Shown: positions 37,086-45,398 of the stretch, one piece after another
Numbering within the stretch: position 1 is the first letter of the stretch
How the letters are laid out: each line of letters begins with the position of its first letter
Origin: Galactobacter sp052108535
GTDB taxonomy: Bacteria; Actinomycetota; Actinomycetes; Actinomycetales; Micrococcaceae
NCBI GenBank assembly: GCA_052108535.1
Contig: JBQDZM010000002.1
Location: forward strand, 62,001 to 126,000
Reading direction: 5' to 3'
DNA length: 64,000 nt
The notes under the pieces: model-generated
The model's database searches: none
What the model was told of the DNA's origin: nothing
What the model saw: only the letters and a program-made list of their open reading frames with translations
Made by a program: the position numbers and the translations under genes

Positions 37086-38807
37086 ATGAGCACCTATGAG
37101 TACGCAAGCAACGAGGCGCGCAGCGCGGCACCCGTAGTGGTCCCTCGTTCCAAGGGCAAGATTGTTGTCGACTGGCTGACCACCACCGACCACAAGAAGA
37201 TCGGGTACATGTACCTGATCACCTCCTTCATCTTCTTCTGCATCGCCGGTGTGATGGCCTTGATCATCCGCACCGAGCTGTGGGAGCCCGGTATGCAGAT
37301 CCTGCAGACCAAGGAGCAGTACAACCAGCTGTTCACCATGCACGGCACCATCATGTTGCTGATGTTCGCTACGCCCCTGTTCTCGGGCTTCGCGAACGTT
37401 TTGATGCCCGTGCAGATCGGTGCCCCTGACGTCGCCTTCCCGCGACTGAATGCATTGGCCTTTTGGTTCTTCCTCTTCGGTTCCATCATCGCGATGTCCG
37501 GCTACATCACCCCGCAGGGTGCAGCCTCCTTCGGTTGGTTCGCCTACGCGCCGCTGTCCTCCACGACGTTCAGCCCCGGTATCGGTGGCGATCTCTGGGT
37601 GTTCGGCCTGGCACTGTCCGGTTTCGGAACCATCTTCGGCGCCGTCAACTTCATCACCACGGTCCTGTGCCTGCGCGCACCGGGTCTGACGATGTGGCGC
37701 ATGTCGATCTTCACCTGGAACACCCTGATCACGTCGATCCTGATCCTGATGGCCTTCCCGCCGCTGGCGGCAGCACTCTTCGCCTTGGGCGCGGACAGAA
37801 GGTTCGGGGCCAACGTCTTCGACGCCGAGAACGGCGGACCGATCCTCTGGCAGCACCTCTTCTGGTTCTTTGGCCACCCAGAGGTCTACATCATCGCGTT
37901 GCCGTTCTTCGGTGTGGTGTCAGAGATCTTCCCGGTCTTCAGCCGAAAACCGATCTTCGGTTACAAGGGTCTGGTCTACGCGACCATTGCGATCGCGGCT
38001 CTCTCCGTGTCCGTGTGGGCGCACCACATGTACGTGACCGGCTCCGTCATGCTGCCGTTCTTCGGCTTCATGACCATGCTGATCGCAGTCCCCACCGGTG
38101 TGAAGTTCTTCAACTGGATCGGAACACTGTGGCGAGGGTCCATCACCTTCGAGACACCCATGCTGTGGTCCTTGGGCTTCCTGACGACCTTCCTCTTCGG
38201 TGGTCTGACCGGTATTACGCTCTCCTCCGCTCCGCTGGACTTCCACGTTACCGATACCTACTTCGTCGTGGCGCACTTCCACTACGTGATCTTCGGAACC
38301 GTCGTGTTCGCGATGTTCGCCGGCTTCTTCTTCTGGTGGCCCAAGTGGACGGGCAAGATGCTCAACGAGCGCCTGGGCAAGATCCAGTTCTGGCTGCTGT
38401 TCATCGGCTTCCACATGACCTTCTTGGTGCAGCACTGGCTGGGCGTCATGGGTATGCCGCGCCGTTACGCCGACTACCTGCCCTCGGATGGCTTCGAGTT
38501 CATGAACCAGGTGTCCACCATCGGTTCCATGCTGCTTGGCATCTCCATGATTCCGTTCTTCCTGAACCTCTTCATCACGGCCCGCAACGGCCGCAAGGTG
38601 CAGGTCGACGACCCATGGGGCTTCGGTGCCTCGCTCGAGTGGGCCACCCCGTGCCCGCTGCCGCGCCACAACTTCCACTCACTGCCGCGTATCCGCTCGG
38701 AGCGCCCGGCACTGGACCTCCACCACCCGGAGCTGTCCTCGGCACGCACCACCCCCAGCGGGTTGGTCGGTCGAGTGTTCGGTCCCGCAGACCAGAGCGA
38801 CAGGTGA
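37086..38807 (+). CDS. ctaD: Cytochrome c oxidase subunit I
   Basis: A 573-residue catalytic subunit with heme a and the heme a3-CuB centre, 12 membrane helices, and a proton-pumping role. The heme-copper signature is visible in WQHLFWFFGHPEVYI (CuB His and cross-linked Tyr), then the His pair in VWAHHMYVTG and the heme ligands in VAHFHYVIFG. ATG 37086 lies 6 bases after the ctaC stop. Subunit III (ctaE) is encoded separately at 44534-45184. Confidence 0.98.
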   Translation: MSTYEYASNEARSAAPVVVPRSKGKIVVDWLTTTDHKKIGYMYLITSFIFFCIAGVMALIIRTELWEPGMQILQTKEQYNQLFTMHGTIMLLMFATPLFSGFANVLMPVQIGAPDVAFPRLNALAFWFFLFGSIIAMSGYITPQGAASFGWFAYAPLSSTTFSPGIGGDLWVFGLALSGFGTIFGAVNFITTVLCLRAPGLTMWRMSIFTWNTLITSILILMAFPPLAAALFALGADRRFGANVFDAENGGPILWQHLFWFFGHPEVYIIALPFFGVVSEIFPVFSRKPIFGYKGLVYATIAIAALSVSVWAHHMYVTGSVMLPFFGFMTMLIAVPTGVKFFNWIGTLWRGSITFETPMLWSLGFLTTFLFGGLTGITLSSAPLDFHVTDTYFVVAHFHYVIFGTVVFAMFAGFFFWWPKWTGKMLNERLGKIQFWLLFIGFHMTFLVQHWLGVMGMPRRYADYLPSDGFEFMNQVSTIGSMLLGISMIPFFLNLFITARNGRKVQVDDPWGFGASLEWATPCPLPRHNFHSLPRIRSERPALDLHHPELSSARTTPSGLVGRVFGPADQSDR

Positions 38808-38813
38808 TCCTCA

Positions 38814-39212
38814 ATGCGTAAAGAAGCAATGATCTTCCTCAGCGGGGTTGTTTTCATCCCGTTGGGCATTGTGTACGGGTTCATGGTCGAGTGGACCGAA
38901 TGGGTCGGATTCCTTGCGATTCCGCTCGTCGGCATCATGACGATGTTCATCGGCGTGTACCTCTACAAGCACTCCCAGGTCATCGGGGAACGCCCCGAGG
39001 ACCGCGAGGACGGCGAGATCGCAGAGAAGTCGGGCCCCATGGGTACCTTCGCTCCGTGGTCATGGTGGCCCCTCGCCCTCGGCCTCGGCGCAGCCACCTG
39101 CTTCGCCGGTATGGCCATTGGCTGGTGGGTTGTCTTCATCGGCGCAGGTTTCGCAGTCGTTGCAGTCCTGGGATGGGTTTTCGAACACTCCCGCGGCGAC
39201 TGGGCTCACTGA
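38814..39212 (+). CDS. ctaF: Cytochrome c oxidase subunit IV (actinobacterial CtaF)
   Basis: A 132-residue membrane protein with four hydrophobic helices (two in each half) and a charged middle loop (GERPEDREDGEIAEKSGP). This is the small fourth subunit specific to Actinobacteria. It begins 6 bases after ctaD and ends the operon before a strong hairpin. Confidence 0.95.
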   Translation: MRKEAMIFLSGVVFIPLGIVYGFMVEWTEWVGFLAIPLVGIMTMFIGVYLYKHSQVIGERPEDREDGEIAEKSGPMGTFAPWSWWPLALGLGAATCFAGMAIGWWVVFIGAGFAVVAVLGWVFEHSRGDWAH

Positions 39213-39228
39213 GACCAACTGCCAGCAC

Positions 39229-39281
39229 GACGCCTGGGGCGCCTGATCCTCTCTACGGATCAGGCGCCCCAGGCGTCTTTT
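39229..39281 (+). terminator. Terminator after the ctaCDF operon
   Basis: Perfect 21-bp stem (39229-39249 with 39257-39277), 7-base loop, then TTTT. Confidence 0.85.
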
Positions 39282-39317
39282 GCTTCCCTGCACAGTCCGG
39301 ATGGAATGATGGAAACC

Positions 39318-40148
39318 ATGAACGTGCCCGCACGCATCCACGCGACCCAAGCTGAGGAACTCCTCGACGCTATGGAAGTTGCCTGGAAGGCCCAACCGAT
39401 GGGTCAGCGGCCAGCGAGCCGTGGGGAGCGTTCTAGGGCCGGAGAGGCCCGTTGGCAGGTTCTCAGCTCCACGATCGCGGAGGTGCTCAGCAGCCAGGCC
39501 AGGCCAGGGGACACCTTCCCCGGGGAGCGGGTCAGTGCTGAGCGGCTCGGCGTCTCCAGGACCACCTTGCGTTCGGCCCTAGACAGCCTGGTCACGGAGG
39601 GCGCCTTGGAGCGGATCCCTGGCTCGGGGACCTTCGTTCCCCGACGCCCGCGGGCGCCCCGTGTTGGCCTGACGTCGTTTTCGGAGGATATGCGGCTGCG
39701 CGGGATGGTCCCCTCGACGAGAGTGCTGCGCTTTGAGTCCGCAGCGGCCACCGGCTGGCTGGCACGGGAGATGCAGCTGGAGACGGGAGCACCTCTGGTC
39801 TACTTGCAGCGGCTGTTGCTGGCGGATGGCCAGCCGATTGCGGTGGACGAGAACTACTTGCCGTCCGCACGGTTACCCGGACTGGCAGCGCTTCGTGCCC
39901 CCAGTTCGCTGTATGACCTGCTGAAGACCAATTACGGGATTGTGCCGGAGTACGGGGAGGATCAGGTCGAGGCCATCGCGGCCTCGCCGGTGCAGGCCCG
40001 TCTGCTCAACATCGGCGCAGGCGACCCGCTCTTGCAGGTGGTCCGCTACGCCTACGCGGGGGAGGACCTGATTAACTACTCGGCCGTCTTCTATCGGGCC
40101 GACCGGTACAGGCTCAATGTCCCACTGAGCCGATCCCACCGGGGCTGA
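39318..40148 (+). CDS. GntR family transcriptional regulator (HutC/UTRA type)
   Basis: A 276-residue regulator. The N-terminal winged helix has VLSSTIAEVLSSQARPGDTFPGERVSAERLGVSRTTLRSAL (pieces of the GntR pattern) and IPGSGTFV. The C-terminal UTRA ligand domain follows from about residue 85 (SFSEDMRLRGMVPST, EDQVEAIAAS). UTRA domains often sense sugars, amino sugars or histidine derivatives. The target is unknown and no transporter or catabolic gene adjoins. Starts at 39306, 39309 and 39318 are in frame. I chose 39318 on weak grounds, a -10 like TGGAAT at 39302-39307. Confidence 0.85.
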   Translation: MNVPARIHATQAEELLDAMEVAWKAQPMGQRPASRGERSRAGEARWQVLSSTIAEVLSSQARPGDTFPGERVSAERLGVSRTTLRSALDSLVTEGALERIPGSGTFVPRRPRAPRVGLTSFSEDMRLRGMVPSTRVLRFESAAATGWLAREMQLETGAPLVYLQRLLLADGQPIAVDENYLPSARLPGLAALRAPSSLYDLLKTNYGIVPEYGEDQVEAIAASPVQARLLNIGAGDPLLQVVRYAYAGEDLINYSAVFYRADRYRLNVPLSRSHRG

Positions 40149-40176
40149 GCGCAGTTAGGCCCTAGGCGTGCTGCCC

Positions 40177-40653
40177 CTATCGTCGACGAATCAAGACGCG
40201 CGAGAGGACTTGGCACGCCAGCGCAGCGGGGATGAGGAGCAGCGCCCCGGCGGCATAGTCTTTCGCACGAAGTGGGTCGCCGAGGTCTCGAAGTTCCCGA
40301 CGAGCGGACTCGGCCCCGGGCAGCATGACCGGCAGCGCGGTGATGACGCCGGCCGTGTACCGACGTTGCAACAGCGAAGCCAGCACGTGCGTACCCACGT
40401 GTGCGCGGAGTCCCGCGACTATCGCTCGGTAGAAGCGAGAGCAACCGTTTGACATCGTGCCGCGGTGACAGCCGAGAGCGACAACAACTCCCATCAGTCC
40501 GACGGCCAGCCATGACTGGCGTTGGTTCATGCGCAGTGCGTCAAGGCCAGAGCGATCGGCCAGTGCGCCGCAGGTGGCGGGAAAAGCCACAGCCTCCTCG
40601 ACGTCGTGGACAACCCACGCGATGAAGAGATGAGCTGGGCCACGAGCGTGCAT
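40177..40653 (-). CDS. HXXEE domain membrane protein
   Basis: A 158-residue protein with the HxxEE motif (HDVEE) in LFIAWVVHDVEEAVAFP at about residues 9-25 and three or four hydrophobic segments (for example SWLAVGLMGVVVALG and AAGALLLIPAALACQVL). The family has no assigned function. The start at 40653 is supported by TAGCGT (complement of 40660-40665) six bases upstream, so the mRNA may be leaderless. An overlapping frame on the same strand (40091-40513) has no protein-like features. Confidence 0.75.
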   Translation of the reverse strand: MHARGPAHLFIAWVVHDVEEAVAFPATCGALADRSGLDALRMNQRQSWLAVGLMGVVVALGCHRGTMSNGCSRFYRAIVAGLRAHVGTHVLASLLQRRYTAGVITALPVMLPGAESARRELRDLGDPLRAKDYAAGALLLIPAALACQVLSRVLIRRR

Positions 40654-40659
40654 GCCATA

Positions 40660-40665
40660 ACGCTA
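40660..40665 (-). promoter_or_regulatory. Probable -10 hexamer for the HXXEE gene
   Basis: TAGCGT on the minus strand, six bases before the ATG at 40653. Confidence 0.4.
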
Positions 40666-40800
40666 TCAAGCACGCTCCTCGGAAGCCGATGAACCGCAGA
40701 GCCGGGTTCTCACCACAGAGCCGTGCCTTGCCCAGCCCCACGGTGAGTCCCCGGCTCTGCGAACGGCGCCGGCGGTTGCCACCGTCGCGTCGTGAGAAAA

Positions 40801-40846
40801 CTGAAGGGGCCCTCCCCGTCCTTGCGGACGGGGAGGGCCCCTTCAG
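40801..40846 (-). terminator. Terminator of the ctaE-qcrCAB operon
   Basis: Perfect 21-bp stem (40801-40821 with 40826-40846) with a 4-base loop, 17 bases past the qcrB stop. Confidence 0.8.
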
Positions 40847-40863
40847 TGATGCGGGGGAGTGGG

Positions 40864-42528
40864 TCAGTGACCCAGCTCCTTCTTGTCGTCGCCCTCTACC
40901 TCGTGGTGGTCGTGGTGCGCGGCCTCAAGCTCAGCCGGGGTGACCGGTGCGACGCGGTCCTCCAGGAAGAACTTGGCCCACCATGCGCGGCGGCGTTCCT
41001 TACGGGAAATGTTGCCGTCCTCGTCCGGCTGGGCCGGGATGTACTTCGGGGTGTCGAAGGACACGAGGCGCCAGCGCTTGTACTCGTCGAGCTGCTGGTG
41101 CTTCTCGGAGTATCCGCCCTCGGGGGACATGATGACCTGGCCGGTCTCGCGGCCGTGAAGCACGGTCTCGCGATCCTTACGCTGCAGCGACAGGCAAACG
41201 CGGCGGGTGATCCAGAACGCGATGAACGGGCCAAGGATCAGCAACGCCCGCAACCAGTAGGTCACGTCATTCAAGGAGACCTTGAAGTGCGTGGCGATGA
41301 GGTCGGAGGAAGCCGCAGCCCACATGGTTCCGTAGAGGACACAGGCTGCGATGCCGGTGGCCGTACGGAAGGGTGCGTTGCGCGGGCGGTCCAGGATGTG
41401 GTGCTCGCGGTTGTCCTTGGTGAACCAACGCTCGATCCAGGGCCAGCAGACCATGATGATGACCAGGGCCAGCACGATGGTGGCCACAGGCCCGATCACG
41501 TTGAGAATCAGGTTGTTGTCGCCCCAGGGGAACGGCAGGATCCACTCGAAGGAGAAGTCGCCGAGCACGCCAGGCATCAAGCGGAGAATGCCGTCCACCC
41601 AGCCGACGTACCAGTCGGGCTGCGTACCTGCGGACACAGGCGACGGGTCGTAAGGACCGTAGTTCCAGATCGGGTTGATCTGGAAGAAGCCTGCGATCAG
41701 TGCCAGGGCACCGAAGACCACGAAGAAGAAGCCGCCTGCCTTGAAGGCGTAGACCGGGCCGACGGGGAAGCCGACCACGTTGTTCTCGCGGCGGCCGGGG
41801 CCGGGGTACTGCGTGTGCTTGTGCACCACAACCATGACCAGGTGGATCGCGATCAGCAACAGGATGATCGCGGGGATCAACAGGATGTGCAGCATGTACA
41901 GACGCGGAATGATCGCGGTGCCGGGGAACTCGCCGCCGAAGAGGAACAGCGAGACGTAGGTACCGATCACCGGGATCGACTTGATCACGCCGTCGATGAT
42001 GCGCAGACCGTTACCGGAGAGCAGATCATCGGGGAGGGAGTAGCCGGTGAAGCCAGCGAAGATGCCGATAAAGATCAGCAGGCAGCCGACCACCCAGTTC
42101 AGCTCACGCGGGCGACGGAAGGCACCGGTGAAGAAGATACGGCACATGTGCACAGCCATGGCGGCCATGAACAGCAGGGCGGCCCAGTGGTGCACCTGAC
42201 GCATGAACAGGCCACCGCGGACATCGAAGGAGATGTCCAGCGAGCTCTGGTAAGCCATGGACATTTCGACGCCGCGCAGCGGGATATAGGAACCTTCGTA
42301 GTGGGTTTCCGCCATGGACGGATCGAAGAAGAAGGTGAGGAACGTACCCGTCATCAACAGAATGATGAAGGAGTAGAGCGCGACCTCACCAAACATGAAG
42401 GACCAGTGGTCCGGGAAGATCTTACGGCCGAACTCACGCACCACGGCCGACATGCCGGTACGGGTGTTCACGAAGTTCGCCACGCGACCCGTGCGGGTGC
42501 TCGGCTGGTATTCAGTCGTCTGCGTCAT
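40864..42528 (-). CDS. qcrB: Menaquinol:cytochrome c reductase cytochrome b subunit
   Basis: A 554-residue cytochrome b of the actinobacterial bc1-type complex III, which oxidises menaquinol. The N-terminal helices carry the heme-ligand His pairs (QVHHWAALLF, MAAMAVHMCRIFF; later HILLIPAIILLLIAIHLVMVVVHKH in parts). The PEWY-like quinol-site region is replaced by QPDWYVGWVDG. A long C-terminal extension of about 100 residues with helices and a charged tail is typical of Actinobacteria. ATG 42528 begins 2 bases after the qcrA stop. Confidence 0.97.
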   Translation of the reverse strand: MTQTTEYQPSTRTGRVANFVNTRTGMSAVVREFGRKIFPDHWSFMFGEVALYSFIILLMTGTFLTFFFDPSMAETHYEGSYIPLRGVEMSMAYQSSLDISFDVRGGLFMRQVHHWAALLFMAAMAVHMCRIFFTGAFRRPRELNWVVGCLLIFIGIFAGFTGYSLPDDLLSGNGLRIIDGVIKSIPVIGTYVSLFLFGGEFPGTAIIPRLYMLHILLIPAIILLLIAIHLVMVVVHKHTQYPGPGRRENNVVGFPVGPVYAFKAGGFFFVVFGALALIAGFFQINPIWNYGPYDPSPVSAGTQPDWYVGWVDGILRLMPGVLGDFSFEWILPFPWGDNNLILNVIGPVATIVLALVIIMVCWPWIERWFTKDNREHHILDRPRNAPFRTATGIAACVLYGTMWAAASSDLIATHFKVSLNDVTYWLRALLILGPFIAFWITRRVCLSLQRKDRETVLHGRETGQVIMSPEGGYSEKHQQLDEYKRWRLVSFDTPKYIPAQPDEDGNISRKERRRAWWAKFFLEDRVAPVTPAELEAAHHDHHEVEGDDKKELGH

Positions 42529-42530
42529 GA

Positions 42531-43583
42531 TCAGCCACGCTCCCAATAGCTAGGTCCGACGGGTTCCTGGAAGTCGCTCTGAGCCACGAGGTATCCGTCC
42601 GAATCAACCTCGATGGGCAGCTGCGGCAAGGCGTGTCCGGCGGGGCCGAAAATGACCTTGCACTCCTGCGTGAGGTCGAAGGTCGACTGGTGGCAGGGGC
42701 AGAGCAAGTGGTGGGTGTGCTGCTCGTACAGTGCCACGGGGCAACCGACGTGCGTGCAGATCTTGGAGTAGGCGACGATGCCGTCCACGTTCCAGGTCTC
42801 ACGGCCGGGGGAGACGGTCAGCTTGTCCTTGGGCAGGCGCATCAAGAGCACCACGGCCTTGGACTTCTCGTTGAGCTTGCCTTCGTGGAGCTCGTTGAGT
42901 CCCTCGGGGATCACGTGGAATGCGGAACCGAGCTGGACGTCAGCAGCCTTGATGGGAAGACCGGAGGGGTCGCGTACCAGGCGAACGCCCTTGGCCCACA
43001 TGGTGTGGCGGAGCTGATCCACCATGGCGCGGGCGCCCATCTTGGAGCGGTCAAGATCGCGGAACATGAAGATGGCAGGCAGCGGAGCGACGGCGATCGC
43101 GCCGATCAGCGTGTTGCGCAGCAGCTTGCGGCGCTTCAGGCCTGACTCGTCGACGATGGTCTCGATGATCTCCTGCGCCTCGGCGCGGTGGCCTTCGTCG
43201 GCCAGATCATGGCGAGCCTCTTCGGACTCGTGGTCGGGCATCAGGGCCTTGGCCCAGTGGATGATGCCCAGGCCGATGCCGAGCATGGCCAGTCCGGTGG
43301 CGAGGCCCAGGAGGGCGTTCTGCAGGCGGAGCTTGGTGCCGATCTCGATACCGGTGTGTCCCACGCCGAAGTAGGCGAAGAAGAACAGGATGGTGCCGAT
43401 CACCGAGATGATGAACAGGACTACAACCTGGCGTTCCCCACGCTTGTCGGCCTTGGGATCAAGGTCGGTGGTGCGTGGCGGATGGGGTGGCATGCCGGGG
43501 TCTTGGAACGTGTCCACGTCCCCCTGGCGAACCTGATCGACGGCACCCGGGTGCAACGGGTCACCGTGACGTTCGTCGCCCAT
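42531..43583 (-). CDS. qcrA: Rieske iron-sulfur subunit of complex III
   Basis: A 350-residue protein with three membrane helices in the N-terminal half (about 52-75, 88-112 and 155-175, the three-helix actinobacterial form) and a C-terminal Rieske domain. The [2Fe-2S] ligands lie in CTHVGC and CPCHQSTF. It moves electrons from menaquinol to the diheme cytochrome QcrC. It lies between qcrC and qcrB. A strong hairpin separates it from qcrC (43627-43666). Confidence 0.97.
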   Translation of the reverse strand: MGDERHGDPLHPGAVDQVRQGDVDTFQDPGMPPHPPRTTDLDPKADKRGERQVVVLFIISVIGTILFFFAYFGVGHTGIEIGTKLRLQNALLGLATGLAMLGIGLGIIHWAKALMPDHESEEARHDLADEGHRAEAQEIIETIVDESGLKRRKLLRNTLIGAIAVAPLPAIFMFRDLDRSKMGARAMVDQLRHTMWAKGVRLVRDPSGLPIKAADVQLGSAFHVIPEGLNELHEGKLNEKSKAVVLLMRLPKDKLTVSPGRETWNVDGIVAYSKICTHVGCPVALYEQHTHHLLCPCHQSTFDLTQECKVIFGPAGHALPQLPIEVDSDGYLVAQSDFQEPVGPSYWERG

Positions 43584-43626
43584 AGTGTCTCTCTACCTTC
43601 TCTCAGATGTGCGTGTGAAGTGTGTG

Positions 43627-43666
43627 TGACTCATCGAGGGGTTCCGAGTGGTGAACCCCTCGACGA
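43627..43666. repeat. Inverted repeat between qcrC and qcrA
   Basis: Stem of 15 pairs plus one mismatch (43627-43642 with 43651-43666), 8-base loop, in the 92-base gap between qcrC and qcrA. There is no U tract on the minus strand, so it may be an mRNA stability or partial termination element. Confidence 0.7.
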
Positions 43667-43675
43667 GTGGTGGGA

Positions 43676-44482
43676 TCACGAGTGGCGGGTGGTGATCCAG
43701 ATAGTGAAGGCGATGATCAGGCCGAGGCCTGCCGTCCAGATGAACAGGCCTTCAGCCACGGGGCCAAGCTGTCCGAGTGCCTGGCCGCCGGGGCTGCCCT
43801 GGGACTCGATGTGCTTCAGGTAAGCGATGACCTGCTTCTTCTGCTCCGGGGTGACGTTGGAGTCGTTGAAGACGGGCATGTTCTGCGGGCCGGTGACCAT
43901 GGCCTCGTAGATGTGCTTCTCGCTCACTCCCTGAAGCGTCGGCGCGTACTTACCGCGGGTCAGTGCGCCACCGGCAGCGGCGGCGTTGTGGCACATGGCG
44001 CAGTTCACGCGGAAGATCGTTCCACCCTCAGCCAGTTCCTCATCGGTGAGGCCCTCTGCGGAAACGGCCTCATCGGAGGGGATTCCCGGGCCGGGGGCCA
44101 GGGAAGCCACGTAGGAGGCCAGGTCGGCGGTCTGCTGATCGTCGAACTGCGTGGGCTTGACCTGCGCCTGCGGGCCCTGCATCTGCATCGGCATACGGCC
44201 GGTTCCCACCTGGAAGTCCACGGCTGCGGCACCGACGCCCACGAGGGACGGTCCGGCGTCAGAGCCCTCTGCGGACATGCCGTGGCAGGTGGCGCAGTTG
44301 GCGGCGAAGAGCTTCTCTCCGGACTCGGCGTTGCCGGTGACGGATTGGTTGCTCTCGGCTGCGTCGGCCTTGCTGACCGTGCCAGCAGCCACGGCGTAGA
44401 GACCGCCGGTGACGAGCAAGCCGATCAGCAGGATGGCGAAGACCGCCAGCGGTGATCGCCGACGTTGGGAAAGAGCCTTCAC
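43676..44482 (-). CDS. qcrC: Diheme cytochrome c subunit of complex III
   Basis: A 268-residue protein. An N-terminal membrane helix (about 12-32) is followed by two c-type heme sites: CATCH (63-67) and CAMCH (about 160-164). A C-terminal helix anchors it (LFIWTAGLGLIIAFTIWI). In Actinobacteria this subunit replaces soluble cytochrome c and wires complex III directly to CtaC. It lies 51 bases downstream of ctaE in the same operon. Confidence 0.97.
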   Translation of the reverse strand: MKALSQRRRSPLAVFAILLIGLLVTGGLYAVAAGTVSKADAAESNQSVTGNAESGEKLFAANCATCHGMSAEGSDAGPSLVGVGAAAVDFQVGTGRMPMQMQGPQAQVKPTQFDDQQTADLASYVASLAPGPGIPSDEAVSAEGLTDEELAEGGTIFRVNCAMCHNAAAAGGALTRGKYAPTLQGVSEKHIYEAMVTGPQNMPVFNDSNVTPEQKKQVIAYLKHIESQGSPGGQALGQLGPVAEGLFIWTAGLGLIIAFTIWITTRHS

Positions 44483-44533
44483 GTGATCTAGTCCTTTGGG
44501 TGCGTGGTGTGGGGGTCCGGTAGCGGGCCGGGC

Positions 44534-45184
44534 CTATTTGATGATGTAGATGATGACGAAGAGGGCTACCCAGACGACGTCGACGAAGTGCCAGTAGTAG
44601 GACACGACGACGGCGCTGGTTGCCTCATGCGCACCGTAGTTGCGCGCCATGTAGGCGCGGGCGATCACCAGCAGGAAGGCCACGAGGCCGCCGGTGACGT
44701 GAAGGCCGTGGAAGCCGGTGGTCAGGAAGAACACCGAACCGAAGGCGGTCGAGGAGAGCGTGATGCCCTCGTGGACCAGTTCGGTGTACTCGAAGGCCTG
44801 AACGGCGATGAAGATGGCGCCCATGAGGAAGCTGAGGATGAACCATTCGGCCATGCCCCAGTTCTTCACGTCGAAGATCGAGCCGGTGCGGCGCGGCTGA
44901 GCGGGCTTACCGTGGGCCTCGACCTTGGCCACACCGATCTGGCAGGTGAAGGAGGACGCCACCAGGATGATGGAGTTCACCAGTGCCAGGGGCATGCTGA
45001 GGATCGCGGTGTCGTGGGCCCAAACTTCGGGGACAGCGGCACGGATGGAGAAGTACATGGCGAAGAGTGCCGCGAAGAACATCAGCTCTGATGCGAGCCA
45101 GACGATCGTTCCGACGGCGACCATGTTGGGGCGCCTGAGAGAGGCCTGCCCCGCTGGGTTGAGTGATGAAGTCGCAGTGGTCAC
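44534..45184 (-). CDS. ctaE: Cytochrome c oxidase subunit III
   Basis: A 216-residue membrane subunit with five helices. TIVWLASELMFFAALFAMYFS in parts, GLHVTGGLVAFLLV, and YYWHFVDVVWVALFVIIYII at the C-terminus are typical. GTG 45184 (giving MTTATSSLNP) is favoured because GATAAT lies six bases upstream. The long open frame to 45433 runs antisense to trpD. The ctaE-qcrCAB order is universal in Actinobacteria with the bcc-aa3 supercomplex. Confidence 0.97.
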   Translation of the reverse strand: MTTATSSLNPAGQASLRRPNMVAVGTIVWLASELMFFAALFAMYFSIRAAVPEVWAHDTAILSMPLALVNSIILVASSFTCQIGVAKVEAHGKPAQPRRTGSIFDVKNWGMAEWFILSFLMGAIFIAVQAFEYTELVHEGITLSSTAFGSVFFLTTGFHGLHVTGGLVAFLLVIARAYMARNYGAHEATSAVVVSYYWHFVDVVWVALFVIIYIIK

Positions 45185-45190
45185 CCGTTC

Positions 45191-45196
45191 ATTATC
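45191..45196 (-). promoter_or_regulatory. Probable -10 hexamer of the ctaE-qcrCAB operon (leaderless)
   Basis: GATAAT on the minus strand, six bases before the GTG at 45184. No ribosome-binding site. Confidence 0.55.
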
Positions 45197-45385
45197 CTCA
45201 TTTCCGCCCGTTTCTCCCAACGCAGACGCGCCCGAGGTGCCACTGAAGTTCGTCGCGTGCGCCACATGGCGCGGAATCACGCGGTTTCCGGACTCAGAAA
45301 TTTCTACGTTCGGTAGTAGACGGTCGCGTGTCGGGTGCGTATCGGGTGCGTCGTCACGTTCCGCTCGTCGTGGGGAGCGGCCGAC

Positions 45386-45391
45386 TAAGCT
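45386..45391 (+). promoter_or_regulatory. Probable -10 hexamer for leaderless trpD mRNA
   Basis: TAAGCT followed by seven bases and the GTG at 45399. Confidence 0.5.
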
Positions 45392-45398
45392 TGGTCTC

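Noticed and set aside
40091..40513. A 140-codon minus-strand frame overlapping the HXXEE gene
   Set aside because: Arg/Ser-rich low-complexity translation; the overlapping 40177-40653 frame has membrane helices and the HxxEE motif.
40792..42549. A 585-codon open frame on the plus strand across qcrB
   Set aside because: Antisense to qcrB; composition dominated by Asp, Gln, Glu and His repeats typical of shadow frames.
45185..45398. A tryptophan leader peptide before trpD
   Set aside because: No short ORF with clustered TGG codons. The -10 hexamer is seven bases from the trpD start, leaving no room for a leader.
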